DNA from: Clostridium sp. CAG:221 | GTDB taxonomy: Bacteria; Bacillota; Clostridia; Clostridiales; Clostridiaceae | Length of the DNA stretch: 35,441 nt | Reading direction: 5' to 3' | NCBI GenBank assembly: GCA_000435835.1 | Contig: FR883382.1 | Coordinates: 1 to 35,441 of the forward strand | Shown here: positions 8,796 through 17,482 of the stretch, one piece after another | How positions within the stretch are numbered: position 1 is the first letter of the stretch | How the letters are laid out: each line of letters starts with the position of its first letter | Program-made: the position numbers and the translations under genes | The notes under the pieces: generated by a model | Seen by the model: only the letters and a program-made list of their open reading frames with translations | Databases searched by the model: none | What the model was told of the DNA's origin: nothing

Positions 8796-11249
8796 ATGGG
8801 GAAAGTAAATAGTAAATATGCCTTAATAGCTTTAAGTAGTATATTTGCCTTAAGTATGTTTGGCTGTACTAAAACAAGTGATACATCAGAAATGGGAAGA
8901 TATATAGAAGAATTCTATGATGCACCTGAAGGGATTTATGATGTAAGAGATTTAAGAGTTCTTGCAGATGGAACTATAGGAATGCTAGCTTATGGTGAAA
9001 ATGAAATTGAGCTTTATATTTCAGAAGATGAATGTAAAAGCTGGAATAGAAAAGATATAAATTTACCACAAGGTGATTCAGAAAATGACATGCTATCAGT
9101 GAATAATGCAATTTTATCAAAAGATGGAGAGATTTTTATTTCATACTGTTTTTATGATTATACAGAATATGAAGAAGGCGAAAATTTAAAAGAGGAAGCT
9201 TTAGATGATAGTGCAGAAGAGTCAGAGGATGCTGTAGAGGATGATAAATATTATGAGCCAGAATATAAATATGCTTTTATAGATGCTGAAGGAAGTATAC
9301 ATGATATTTCTTTAGATGAAATATCTGAAAGTGCAGAGGAAGAGTCAGAAGATGATGAAATGTACTATGGAGGATACTATTATTATACTTTTAAGTTTGC
9401 TAATAATGGAGATATTGTATTTTCCAATGATAATGGAATGATATATCAATTAGATCCAGCTAGTGGTGAAATGAAAAATGAATTTGTCTTAGACGATTCA
9501 TATATTAATGCTTTTGTTACTTTAGGAGATTCTTTATTAGTTCTTGGAGATACTTCCGTAAAGGAATATAGTTTAGAAAGTGGTAAAGAACTAGGAAACA
9601 TAGAGGCTTTAGAAAGTGAAGTATTATATGAAAATAACTCTAAATTCTATGGTATTTCTAATATATTTTCAGATGATGATAAGACTATATATTATAGCAA
9701 TACCACAGGGCTTTATAAATATGAATTGGGGAGCAAAGAAGTAGAGCAAATTGTAGAAGGAACATTAAGCTCAATAGGTGATGACAATATGTATATTAGG
9801 GCATTTGTTGTAGGAAAAGATAACACTTTCTTGGCTTGTGGACAAGATTACAATAGCCATGAAGGTGGTACAAGTATCATAAAGTTTATTTATTCAGCTG
9901 ATACACCAAAGACACCAGAAAATCAAATAACAGTTTATTCATTATATGAAGATTATAATATAAGACAAAATATAGTGCTATTTCAAAAAGCAAATCCAGA
10001 TATATATGTTAAGCTTGAAACTGGTATTTCCGGTGAGGATGCAGTGACAGAATCAGATGCTTTAAGAACTTTAAATACTGAGATAATGGCAGGTAAGGGA
10101 CCAGATATAATCTTACTTGATGGTATGTCAGAATCATATCTTGAACAAGGATTATTAGAGAATATAAGTGATGTTATAGAAGAGTATACAAAGAATGATT
10201 TATTATTTGAAAATATAATAGATGCATATACAGATAAAGATGGAAAAGTATATTCAATTCCAACAAAGATTAAAATTCCTGTAGTGGCAGGAACAACTGA
10301 ATATGTAAGCTCAGTTACTGATTTGCAGACATTAAGTGAAGCGTTAGTTAAATCAGCAGAAAACTCTGGAAAAGCAAATGAGGAGAAATATGTTGAAATG
10401 TATACTCCATCAATGCTTGTGAGTATGCTTTATTATGCTAATGGCAGTACGTGGCTAAATGAAGATAATACAATAAATGAAGATAATATAAAAGAGTTTT
10501 TAGAGGAAGCAAAAAAAATATATGATGCATATGTAGCAACTTATGATGAGGATCAATATGAAGAATATAAGAAAAGTATGCAGTATTATATAGATGAATA
10601 TGGTGAGGATACAGATATTTATTATTTAGATAATTATTTAAGTCCAATGAGCATTATGGATGAATCCGCTAAGAAGCTTGCAGTAGGAGTTATTAGTGGA
10701 GTAGATTTCATAGAACAAATGTATTCTTTAAATAAAGCTAATGAAGATATAACGTATGCTCTAATAAATGGACAAACATCTGGAATATTTGTACCAAAAA
10801 ACTTAATGGGAATTAATGCAAAAAGTGATAATAAAGAAATAGCTAAGAAGTTTATTTCCTATTTATTAAGTGAAGAAAGTCAAAGCAAAGAATCTTATGA
10901 TGGATTGCCTATTAATAAAGCTGCCTTTGATAAGATGTCAGAATATCCATATGCTGATGATTTTGTTGGAGAAAATGGAGAACCTTATAGTGAAGGTCAA
11001 TCTATTGGCACATGGGGCTTTTCAGATGAAAATGGAACAATAGTTGAGTTAGAAATGTATTGGCCAACAAAAGAATACTTCAATATATTTAAATCTGAAG
11101 TGGAAAGTTTAAAGACTCCAGTTACTGTTAATACTATTGTTTTACAAGAAGTGTCAAAGGCATTTGATAAATATGCAAATGGAAATGGAAATTTAGATGA
11201 AGTTGTTAAGAGTATAGGCGATAATATTGATTTAATATTGGCGGAATAG
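8796..11249 (+). CDS. Propeller-like domain fused to ABC solute-binding lipoprotein
   Basis: The 817-residue product is about twice the length of an ordinary sugar-binding protein. The N-terminus is a lipoprotein signal (ALIALSSIFALSMFGC, lipidated Cys about residue 24). Residues about 30-370 form beta-rich repeats with an Asp-box-like SEDECKSW near residue 75, suggesting a sialidase/BNR-like propeller, and carry acidic Glu/Asp inserts. From about residue 376 a family 1 type solute-binding domain begins (ITVYSLYEDYNIRQNIVLF, then NTEIMAGKGPDIILLDG), as in carbohydrate binding proteins. The start is supported by TTTGGAGGGAG. It heads a five-gene operon, with the next ATG one base after its stop. 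It probably sits on the outer membrane face and delivers a ligand to the MalF/MalG-type permeases. The ligand is unknown. An extra sensor or docking module is my inference for the propeller. Confidence 0.85.
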   Translation: MGKVNSKYALIALSSIFALSMFGCTKTSDTSEMGRYIEEFYDAPEGIYDVRDLRVLADGTIGMLAYGENEIELYISEDECKSWNRKDINLPQGDSENDMLSVNNAILSKDGEIFISYCFYDYTEYEEGENLKEEALDDSAEESEDAVEDDKYYEPEYKYAFIDAEGSIHDISLDEISESAEEESEDDEMYYGGYYYYTFKFANNGDIVFSNDNGMIYQLDPASGEMKNEFVLDDSYINAFVTLGDSLLVLGDTSVKEYSLESGKELGNIEALESEVLYENNSKFYGISNIFSDDDKTIYYSNTTGLYKYELGSKEVEQIVEGTLSSIGDDNMYIRAFVVGKDNTFLACGQDYNSHEGGTSIIKFIYSADTPKTPENQITVYSLYEDYNIRQNIVLFQKANPDIYVKLETGISGEDAVTESDALRTLNTEIMAGKGPDIILLDGMSESYLEQGLLENISDVIEEYTKNDLLFENIIDAYTDKDGKVYSIPTKIKIPVVAGTTEYVSSVTDLQTLSEALVKSAENSGKANEEKYVEMYTPSMLVSMLYYANGSTWLNEDNTINEDNIKEFLEEAKKIYDAYVATYDEDQYEEYKKSMQYYIDEYGEDTDIYYLDNYLSPMSIMDESAKKLAVGVISGVDFIEQMYSLNKANEDITYALINGQTSGIFVPKNLMGINAKSDNKEIAKKFISYLLSEESQSKESYDGLPINKAAFDKMSEYPYADDFVGENGEPYSEGQSIGTWGFSDENGTIVELEMYWPTKEYFNIFKSEVESLKTPVTVNTIVLQEVSKAFDKYANGNGNLDEVVKSIGDNIDLILAE

Positions 11250-11250
11250 T

Positions 11251-12114
11251 ATGGAAAAGATAAAGAAAAGGAAAAGAAAAAAATATGAAATGGCAGGATT
11301 GTTTTTTATCCTGCCAAGCTTAATAGGAGTAAGTATATTTATTTTAATTCCATTTGCAGATGTAGTTATACGATCTTTTCAAAGTCCAATAACAAGGGAT
11401 TTTGTATTTTTTCATAATTATATGGAGGTATTTAAAAATGCAGCTTTTAAGTTAGCTGCAATAAATACCTTAAAATTTGTTTTTATATGTATTCCATTAT
11501 TACTTATAATCTCTCTTACAATAGCAGTGTTAATGCAGAGGTTTATAAGAAATGCCTATATAATAAAGACAGCTTTTTTAATACCAATGGCTGTGCCTAT
11601 AGCCTCTATAGTATTGATATGGAAAATATTTTTTCATGAAAATGGAGCATTAAGTGCATGGTTAGTAAATCTAGGGGGCCATGGAGCTGACTGGATGAAT
11701 ACAGACTTTGCCTTTTGGATATTAGTTTTTAGTTATATATGGAAAAATCTTGGCTATAATATTGTTTTATGGCTTGCAGGTTTAAGCTGTATATCTGAAA
11801 GTATTTACGAAGCAGCTAGAGTTGATGGTGCTAGTGAATGGAAATGTTTCACTAAAATAACTCTTCCTAATTTGAAGACTACATTATATACAGTATCAGT
11901 GCTATCTCTTTTAAATTCATTTAAGGTATTTAGAGAGGCTTATCTTATTGGTGGAGATTATCCAGATAAAAGTATGTATGTTTTGCAACATTTATTTAAT
12001 AATTGGTTTAGAGATTTATCCTTTGGGAAGATGTCAGCAGGATCGGTTATTATGGCCATAGTGATATATATTCTAATAGCACTATTACAGAAAGCTTGGG
12101 AAAGAGAAGATTAA
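11251..12114 (+). CDS. ABC sugar transporter permease, MalF type
   Basis: The 287-residue polytopic protein has hydrophobic segments beginning about residue 14 and continuing to the C-terminus, about six in total. The cytoplasmic EAA loop reads EAARVDGASEWKCFTKITLPNL, the docking site for an ABC ATPase. A Lys/Arg-rich start (EKIKKRKRKKYEM) fits a cytosolic N-terminus. It is coupled to the solute-binding gene by a one-base gap and followed by the MalG-type partner after 15 bases. No ATPase is encoded in the operon. In Firmicutes such permeases often share an MsmX-type ATPase encoded elsewhere. Confidence 0.92.
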   Translation: MEKIKKRKRKKYEMAGLFFILPSLIGVSIFILIPFADVVIRSFQSPITRDFVFFHNYMEVFKNAAFKLAAINTLKFVFICIPLLLIISLTIAVLMQRFIRNAYIIKTAFLIPMAVPIASIVLIWKIFFHENGALSAWLVNLGGHGADWMNTDFAFWILVFSYIWKNLGYNIVLWLAGLSCISESIYEAARVDGASEWKCFTKITLPNLKTTLYTVSVLSLLNSFKVFREAYLIGGDYPDKSMYVLQHLFNNWFRDLSFGKMSAGSVIMAIVIYILIALLQKAWERED

Positions 12115-12129
12115 AGAAAGGTAGATAAT

Positions 12130-12969
12130 ATGAAAAAGAAGATAATAACTTTACTTTTGTTTATTTTAGCAATGATAATGTGTTTTCCTATAGTATTTCT
12201 ACTTTCAGGATCTATTATGGGAGCTGCAGAAATCAAAGAGTATTTAGGACCTGTGTTAAATGATGGAAATGGATATGTTACCTGGAGTGTACTACCAAAG
12301 TATGCAACTTTAAGATCATATGTAGAGCTTTTATTAGATACACCGAAATTTTTTGTAATGTTTTGGAATTCAGTAGGTATGACAGTTAGTATTTTAATAG
12401 GACAGTTATTAGTATCAGTAGCAGCAGCATGGGGATTTGCACGATATGAATTTCCACATAAGAAGCTACTATTTACTTTATATATAGTACTTATGCTTAT
12501 GCCATTCCAAGTTACAATGCTTTCAACATATTTGGTGCTAGATAAGATGAAACTTATAAATACAGTAATGAGTATAGTGTTACCAGCAGTTTTTTCAACT
12601 TTTCCTGTATTTATAATGTATAGATTTTTTGTCAGCATTCCAGAAAGTATTATAGAATGTGCAAGATTAGATGGTGCCAGCGAGTTTAAAATTTTTATTA
12701 AGATAGGAATACCTTTAGGAAAGCCTGGAATCATGTCAGCAATAATCCTTGGATTTTTAGAATATTGGAATTTAATTGAACAACCATTAACATTTTTAAA
12801 GGATAAGAGTCTTTGGCCTTTATCATTGTATTTGCCTAGCATTGGCTTAGAAAATGCAGACGTAGCATTTGTAGCATCTGCTGTAACATTAATAACAGCA
12901 ATAATAGTATTTTTTGCAGGTCAAAGTTATCTAGAACAGGGAATAGCATCAACAGCAGTAAAGGAATGA
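12130..12969 (+). CDS. ABC sugar transporter permease, MalG type
   Basis: The 279-residue inner membrane permease is the likely heterodimer partner of the preceding gene. It has an N-terminal membrane segment (ITLLLFILAMIMCFPIVFLL) and further hydrophobic segments. The EAA loop is ECARLDGASEFKIFIKIGIPL, with the conserved Gly and downstream Pro. The C-terminus ends with a last membrane helix and EQGIASTAVKE, where MalG proteins often have a similar short tail. AAAGAAAGG precedes the ATG. The next gene begins 4 bases after its stop. Confidence 0.92.
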   Translation: MKKKIITLLLFILAMIMCFPIVFLLSGSIMGAAEIKEYLGPVLNDGNGYVTWSVLPKYATLRSYVELLLDTPKFFVMFWNSVGMTVSILIGQLLVSVAAAWGFARYEFPHKKLLFTLYIVLMLMPFQVTMLSTYLVLDKMKLINTVMSIVLPAVFSTFPVFIMYRFFVSIPESIIECARLDGASEFKIFIKIGIPLGKPGIMSAIILGFLEYWNLIEQPLTFLKDKSLWPLSLYLPSIGLENADVAFVASAVTLITAIIVFFAGQSYLEQGIASTAVKE

Positions 12970-12973
12970 TAAT

Positions 12974-14269
12974 ATGAAGATAAAAGAAATAATAAAATAT
13001 CAGTGGAAAAGTAAGGAAAACAAAACCTTACAGCAAAAAGCTTTGAAGATTTTAGGTTATTTTTTAGTATTAATGTTTATTCTTACTATCTTATCAAGAT
13101 TTGCAGATTCTTTATTGATTCCAATTGTAAAGACTGAAACATTAAAAGGAATGACTATTACCCATGAAGTTGAAGCTAATGGAAGCATAATTCAAAATAG
13201 AGAAGAGGGTATTGATGTAATTGAAAATCTAAAGGTTTCACATGTAAATGTATATCCAGGCAGTGAAATCAAAGAGGGAGATACATTATTTGAAATAGAC
13301 TTAACTGATTTAAAGTCACAGATTCAGCAAGTTGAAAATGAAATATCTGAAAAAGAAAAGAATTTATCTAGAGCTACTGAGGACTACAATTTAGCAGTAT
13401 CTAGGCAAGATAAAATAATTTCAGATGCATTAGATGCATATAAAGAAGCAGAAAATTTAGTAAATAAATATAATAATGCCAGTGAAGAGGAAAAACAATC
13501 ACTAGATAAGGAAGCCATTGAATATGATTATAATTTAAAAAAAACTGCTTATAATCAAGCTGTAAATGATAAAAGTAGTAATCTTTTAATGGAAAAGAGA
13601 GCCTTAGAAGATGTTAAAGAAGCATCTAATACTGATGAACTTAAAAAGAAACTTGAAAATCTAAAAAAGATTGAAGGAGCAGAGGGAAAATTTGTTTCAG
13701 AGAAGGAAGGTATTGTAACTAATGTAGCAGTAGTAGCAGGTGATGTTACTAGCGCAGGAAGTGCAGTATATTTAGCAGATAAAGAATCAGGATATAAGTT
13801 TGTAGCAGAATTATCTAAGGATTTAAAAAAATACGCTAAGCAAGGGCAATCAGTAGTATTAAAAATAGGTAATTCTAATAATGAAATAGGAGATTTAACT
13901 ATAGATAGCATAAGTAAAGGCGAAGATGATAATTACAAGGTTTCAGTACTATTACCAACTGGTGTAGGAGAAATAGGAGATGGTGGAAACCTTACTTTGT
14001 CTAGCAAGAGCAAGAAGTATCAAGTTTGTGTGCCGCTGGAAGCATTACATCAAGAAGGACAAGATAAATACTATATATTAGTGGTAGGAGAAGAGGATAC
14101 TATATTAGGGACAGAAAAAGTTGCTGTGAGAGTTGATGTATCTATAGCAGATAAAAATGATACTTATGCAGCTTTAACAGAAGGTACTATAAGTAATAGC
14201 CAGAAAATTATAGTTAGCAGTAATAAGACTATAAAAGAAGGCGATAGAGTCCGTTTGGAGGAAGAATAA
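12974..14269 (+). CDS. HlyD/MacA-type membrane fusion (adaptor) protein
   Basis: The 431-residue product has a cytosolic N-terminus and one membrane segment (about 27-50). A beta-barrel or lipoyl-like half (ITHEVEANGSI, VYPGSEIKEGDTLFEID) is followed by a long coiled coil (about 110-230, Lys/Glu/Gln-rich heptads). The second lipoyl half (KEGIVTNVAVVAGDVTSAGSAVY), a beta-barrel, and a membrane-proximal domain ending IKEGDRVRLEEE complete it. This is the domain order of periplasmic adaptor proteins, used in Gram-positives with MacB/FtsX-type or other exporters. Its place directly behind sugar-importer permeases, and zero bases before a MacB-like protein, is unusual. Client and direction of transport are unknown. 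Confidence 0.87.
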   Translation: MKIKEIIKYQWKSKENKTLQQKALKILGYFLVLMFILTILSRFADSLLIPIVKTETLKGMTITHEVEANGSIIQNREEGIDVIENLKVSHVNVYPGSEIKEGDTLFEIDLTDLKSQIQQVENEISEKEKNLSRATEDYNLAVSRQDKIISDALDAYKEAENLVNKYNNASEEEKQSLDKEAIEYDYNLKKTAYNQAVNDKSSNLLMEKRALEDVKEASNTDELKKKLENLKKIEGAEGKFVSEKEGIVTNVAVVAGDVTSAGSAVYLADKESGYKFVAELSKDLKKYAKQGQSVVLKIGNSNNEIGDLTIDSISKGEDDNYKVSVLLPTGVGEIGDGGNLTLSSKSKKYQVCVPLEALHQEGQDKYYILVVGEEDTILGTEKVAVRVDVSIADKNDTYAALTEGTISNSQKIIVSSNKTIKEGDRVRLEEE

Positions 14270-15457
14270 ATGAAGAGGATATTTAGCCATGTAATTAAGA
14301 TAGCTTTAGTTTTGGCTATGATTATATGCTGGGTATTATCTATAGGATATACCAATAGATTAACTTCAGTAAAAAATACTTTTAATATATATTTTGATAA
14401 AGAAGAATATCTTCCTGCTGATATTTATAAGATGCAGCAAGAAGAAAAAGATAAAGATAATCCTCTGGCCTTCACAGGATGGTATGAAAAAGAAAAGCAA
14501 AGTATATTAAATAATAATTTTAATAGGACAATAGAAAGTAACATAATATTTATTTGTGGCAACTCTTATCTTGTGGCAGAAGGACCCGTATTATTTGAAG
14601 ATGATATAAAAGGGTGCTTAATTGATGAAGAAACAGCATATAAGCTTTTTGGTAGCAATGATGTCATAGGTAATACAATTATTTATGATAATAGAGAATT
14701 TATTATTAGAGGCATCCATAGAGCAATGGAAGATACTATAATAATGCAAGCAGAAAGTGATTCAAAAGATAAAATTCAAGGATTACTTATTGATATAAGC
14801 AATGATGGTATAGAAAATATAAAGCTTATAAGTGAGAGATATGGTGTGAAAGAATATGGCGTTAATTCTACAGTTTATTATAACTTAGGAAAAATGTGTA
14901 CAAGCCTTTTACCATTAATAATATTATTGATTATAGTATGTAGTGCTTTAAAAAAAGCTATTGAAATTAAAGATAGACCAGTATTGTTCATATTTAGTAT
15001 TATGATGATAATAGTATGGATAACTGCATTCTTTTGTATAACAAGATACAAAATATCTATTCCAGTGGATATTCTTCCAAACAAATGGTCTGATTTTGAT
15101 TATTGGAGTAAATTTTTTCAAGAATGTATGGATAAGGTAAAATATGTTATTTATATGAAGAAATATATGATTGATATTTATGTAATTTCATATTTAAGTA
15201 AAATAGCTTTATGCACTATAATTACCATAACACTATTTTTCGTAAATAAGAGAAATATTAAGATTTACTCTATGAAAGAATTATTTATAGCCATTCTTGC
15301 ACTATTCATCATTACTTTTATGGCTATTTGTATATTAAAAGAAAGTATATTCATTAATAATTCTTCAGCAGTTATATGGCTTATATGTCCATACTATTTA
15401 TTATATAGATATTCATATTTGATTAGAGAAAGGTTTTTGAGAAAAATACTTCAATAG
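14270..15457 (+). CDS. MacB/FtsX-like polytopic membrane protein
   Basis: The 395-residue product has an N-terminal membrane segment (about 8-28). An extracytoplasmic domain (about 30-205) follows, where CLIDEETAYKLFGSNDVIGN, followed by a short segment and EFIIRGIHRA, recalls the MacB periplasmic core domain (the (D/E)..A..LFG.....G..I....F.V.G pattern). About five more hydrophobic segments follow (near 211-228, 238-257, 302-325, 336-356, 365-385), more than the three that normally follow the core domain in MacB. No Walker motifs are present. The ATG directly abuts the stop of the adaptor gene, so the two are translationally coupled. A partner ATPase must come from elsewhere if it is an ABC exporter. 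Mechanotransmission or signalling without transport is the alternative. Confidence 0.7.
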   Translation: MKRIFSHVIKIALVLAMIICWVLSIGYTNRLTSVKNTFNIYFDKEEYLPADIYKMQQEEKDKDNPLAFTGWYEKEKQSILNNNFNRTIESNIIFICGNSYLVAEGPVLFEDDIKGCLIDEETAYKLFGSNDVIGNTIIYDNREFIIRGIHRAMEDTIIMQAESDSKDKIQGLLIDISNDGIENIKLISERYGVKEYGVNSTVYYNLGKMCTSLLPLIILLIIVCSALKKAIEIKDRPVLFIFSIMMIIVWITAFFCITRYKISIPVDILPNKWSDFDYWSKFFQECMDKVKYVIYMKKYMIDIYVISYLSKIALCTIITITLFFVNKRNIKIYSMKELFIAILALFIITFMAICILKESIFINNSSAVIWLICPYYLLYRYSYLIRERFLRKILQ

Positions 15458-15527
15458 TAAATATGCAAAAATATTTTTAATCTCTTGAAGAATTTATAGA
15501 AAAATAAAAATTAAATGTTTATTTTAC

Positions 15528-15556
15528 TTGCACATTTAAATTCTTTGTGATATATT
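15528..15556 (+). promoter_or_regulatory. SigA-type promoter for haemoglobin gene
   Basis: TTGCAC (15528-15533), an exact 17-base spacer and TATATT (15551-15556), preceded by TGTGA. It lies 64 bases upstream of the globin ATG. The globin therefore seems to be transcribed separately from the transport operon. Confidence 0.65.
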
Positions 15557-15620
15557 AAATTCATAAAATAAATAACAAATAATTATTATTAATTAATAAT
15601 TAGATAGAGGAGAAATAATT

Positions 15621-16058
15621 ATGTTAGATCAAAAGACAATCGATATAATAAAAAGTACAGTACCAGCATTAAAAGCTCACGGATTAGAAATAACAACTAC
15701 TTTCTACAAGAATATGTTTGCTAATAATCCAGAAGTAAAACCTTTATTTAATATGGACAAGCAAGCTTCTGGTGAACAACCAAAAGCTTTAGCAATGACA
15801 ATATTAGCTGCTGCTCAAAACATAGATAACCTGCCAGCTATTTTACCAGTAGTTAAGAAAATTGGAGAAGTTCACTGCAATAGTGGAATCCAAGCTGCAC
15901 ATTACCCAATCGTAGGAAAAAACCTTTTATTAACTATAAAAGAAGTATTAGGAGATGCAGCTACTGATGAAGTTATAGAAGCATGGGGAAAAGCTTACCA
16001 AGTAATTGCTGATATATTCATTTCAGTTGAAAAAGAAATTTACGAAACAAGAAAATAA
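15621..16058 (+). CDS. Single-domain haemoglobin, Vitreoscilla type
   Basis: The 145-residue globin closely resembles Vitreoscilla haemoglobin (vgb product) and the globin domain of flavohaemoglobins. It has no FAD or NAD domain. Haem-pocket residues are present: Tyr29 (B10), Gln53 (distal E7), proximal His85 (F8), and Tyr95 and Glu137, which hydrogen-bond the proximal His in this family. Long blocks such as EQPKALAMT.LAAAQNI and AAHYPIVG are as in the family. Probable roles in an anaerobe are oxygen or nitric oxide binding and detoxification, using an external reductase for NO dioxygenation (family knowledge, not shown here). It has its own promoter and GAGGAG site. Codons are richer in C-ending choices than in nearby genes, suggesting high expression or transfer. 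Confidence 0.93.
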   Translation: MLDQKTIDIIKSTVPALKAHGLEITTTFYKNMFANNPEVKPLFNMDKQASGEQPKALAMTILAAAQNIDNLPAILPVVKKIGEVHCNSGIQAAHYPIVGKNLLLTIKEVLGDAATDEVIEAWGKAYQVIADIFISVEKEIYETRK

Positions 16059-16061
16059 TCT

Positions 16062-16135
16062 AAAGAGGCTGTATCAAAATAATATTTGATACTAGCCAAT
16101 AAAAAAGGGAATTCGTATTTGAATTCCCTTTTTTG
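16062..16135 (+). repeat. Repeat element copy 2 (terminator-bearing)
   Basis: A 74-base element, three bases after the globin stop, nearly identical to 2023-2098. It contains an inverted repeat GTATCAAA/TTTGATAC followed by the EcoRI-site-containing terminator stem. GAGGCTGT near its 5' edge resembles the ends of some Firmicutes insertion sequences, so it may be a MITE-like relic or a dispersed terminator cassette. Confidence 0.8.
16101..16134 (+). terminator. Rho-independent terminator after globin
   Basis: A 14-bp perfect stem AAAAAAGGGAATTC (16101-16114) pairs with GAATTCCCTTTTTT (16121-16134) around a 6-base loop, inside repeat copy 2. Confidence 0.88.
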
Positions 16136-16240
16136 AATACAGTATAATTATGAAACATCCCATTTATATATAATTTAAAAATTTATCTCTTTGATATATA
16201 ATAGATATTATTAAAAAATAATTGTAAAGGAAGATACCAT

Positions 16241-17476
16241 ATGACAAAGATTATAAATAAGCCTGAATTATTAGCTCCAGCAGGTAGTTTAGAAAAATTA
16301 AAGATTGCATTTCAATATGGAGCAGATGCAGTATATTTTGGAGGAGGAGCATTTTCACTAAGAGCTACTGCACAAAAGTTTACATATGAGGAAATGAAGG
16401 AAGGAGTAGAATACGCACATAGTTTAGGGAAAAAGATTTACTGTACAGTTAATATAATGCCTAAGAACAGTGAAATAGATGCCTTAATTGAGCATTTAAA
16501 AAGACTAGATGAAGTAGGTGTAGATGCTGTTCTAGTTTCAGATTTAGGTGTACTAGCATTAGTTAAAAAGTACACTAATTTAGCAATACATATAAGTACT
16601 CAAGCAAACACAACTAATTATGCAGCTTGCAACATGTGGGAAGAACTAGGAGCAGAAAGAGTAGTACTAGCAAGAGAAAGCACATTACAAGATATTAAGG
16701 ATATACGTAAAAATATTTCTCCAGAGTTAGAGCTAGAAATATTTGTTCATGGAGCAATGTGTATTTCTTATTCAGGAAGATGTCTTTTATCAAGCTATAT
16801 GACAGGAAGAGATTCTAATAGAGGTGCATGTGCACAAAGCTGTAGATGGAAATACTCTCTAGTAGAAGAAAAAAGACCAAATGAATATTTCCCAATAGAA
16901 GAAGATCAGCATGGAACATATATAATGAATTCAAAAGATTTATGTATGATTGAGCATATACCAGAGCTTATGCAAGCAGGAGCACAATCACTTAAAATAG
17001 AAGGAAGAAATAAGAGTGAATATTATTTAGCACTAGTTGTTAAGGCATATAGACAAGCAATAGATTTATATTGTGAAGACCCGGAAAACTATAAGCTACC
17101 TAAAGCATTATTAGATGAAATGTATAAAGTAAGCCATAGAGAATATCATACTGGTTTCTTCTTTAATGAACCAAAGCATGAAGGAATAATTTACAAAACA
17201 AATAACCATGTAAGAGAATATGATGTAGTGGCAATTGTTCATGAATATGATGAAGAAACTCAAATAGCTACATGTAAGCAAAGAAATAAGTTCTCAATGG
17301 GAGAAAAAGTAGAAATACTTTCTTCAAACTCTGATGGTGGAGAATTTGTTGTAGAAGAACTTTATGATTTAGAAGGTAACAAATTAGAATCATGTCCACA
17401 TCCAGGAATGATGTGTAAAGTTAAGGTTCCATACAAAGTAGAGAAAAACTCATTCATTAGAAAAGAGCTTATTTAA
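16241..17476 (+). CDS. trhP: U32-family tRNA hydroxylation protein (TrhP/YrrO-like)
   Basis: The 411-residue protein is annotated historically as peptidase U32. It opens KPELLAPAGSLEKLKIAFQY with GADAVYFGG, the TIM-barrel start of the family. The core signature EIFVHGAMCISYSGRC, followed by a SSYMTGRDSNRGACAQ segment and C.W, contains the conserved cysteines. The long two-domain form, with a C-terminal beta domain ending near KVPYKVEKNSFIRKEL, matches TrhP (E. coli YegQ, B. subtilis YrrO). TrhP with prephenate helps make 5-hydroxyuridine at position 34 of tRNAs. The shorter partner that often precedes it is not adjacent here. It is a single-gene unit, cytosolic. A different U32 paralogue (RlhA-type) is less likely given length and signature. 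Confidence 0.82.
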   Translation: MTKIINKPELLAPAGSLEKLKIAFQYGADAVYFGGGAFSLRATAQKFTYEEMKEGVEYAHSLGKKIYCTVNIMPKNSEIDALIEHLKRLDEVGVDAVLVSDLGVLALVKKYTNLAIHISTQANTTNYAACNMWEELGAERVVLARESTLQDIKDIRKNISPELELEIFVHGAMCISYSGRCLLSSYMTGRDSNRGACAQSCRWKYSLVEEKRPNEYFPIEEDQHGTYIMNSKDLCMIEHIPELMQAGAQSLKIEGRNKSEYYLALVVKAYRQAIDLYCEDPENYKLPKALLDEMYKVSHREYHTGFFFNEPKHEGIIYKTNNHVREYDVVAIVHEYDEETQIATCKQRNKFSMGEKVEILSSNSDGGEFVVEELYDLEGNKLESCPHPGMMCKVKVPYKVEKNSFIRKELI

Positions 17477-17482
17477 GTTAAA

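Noticed and set aside
12111..12842. 243-codon minus-strand ORF
   Set aside because: It lies fully antisense to the MalG-type permease gene, whose motifs are clear. It has no family features or ribosome site.
15562..15570. CATAAAATA upstream of the globin as a SigK -10
   Set aside because: No AC at 15-17 bases upstream, and a canonical SigA promoter already sits at 15528-15556.
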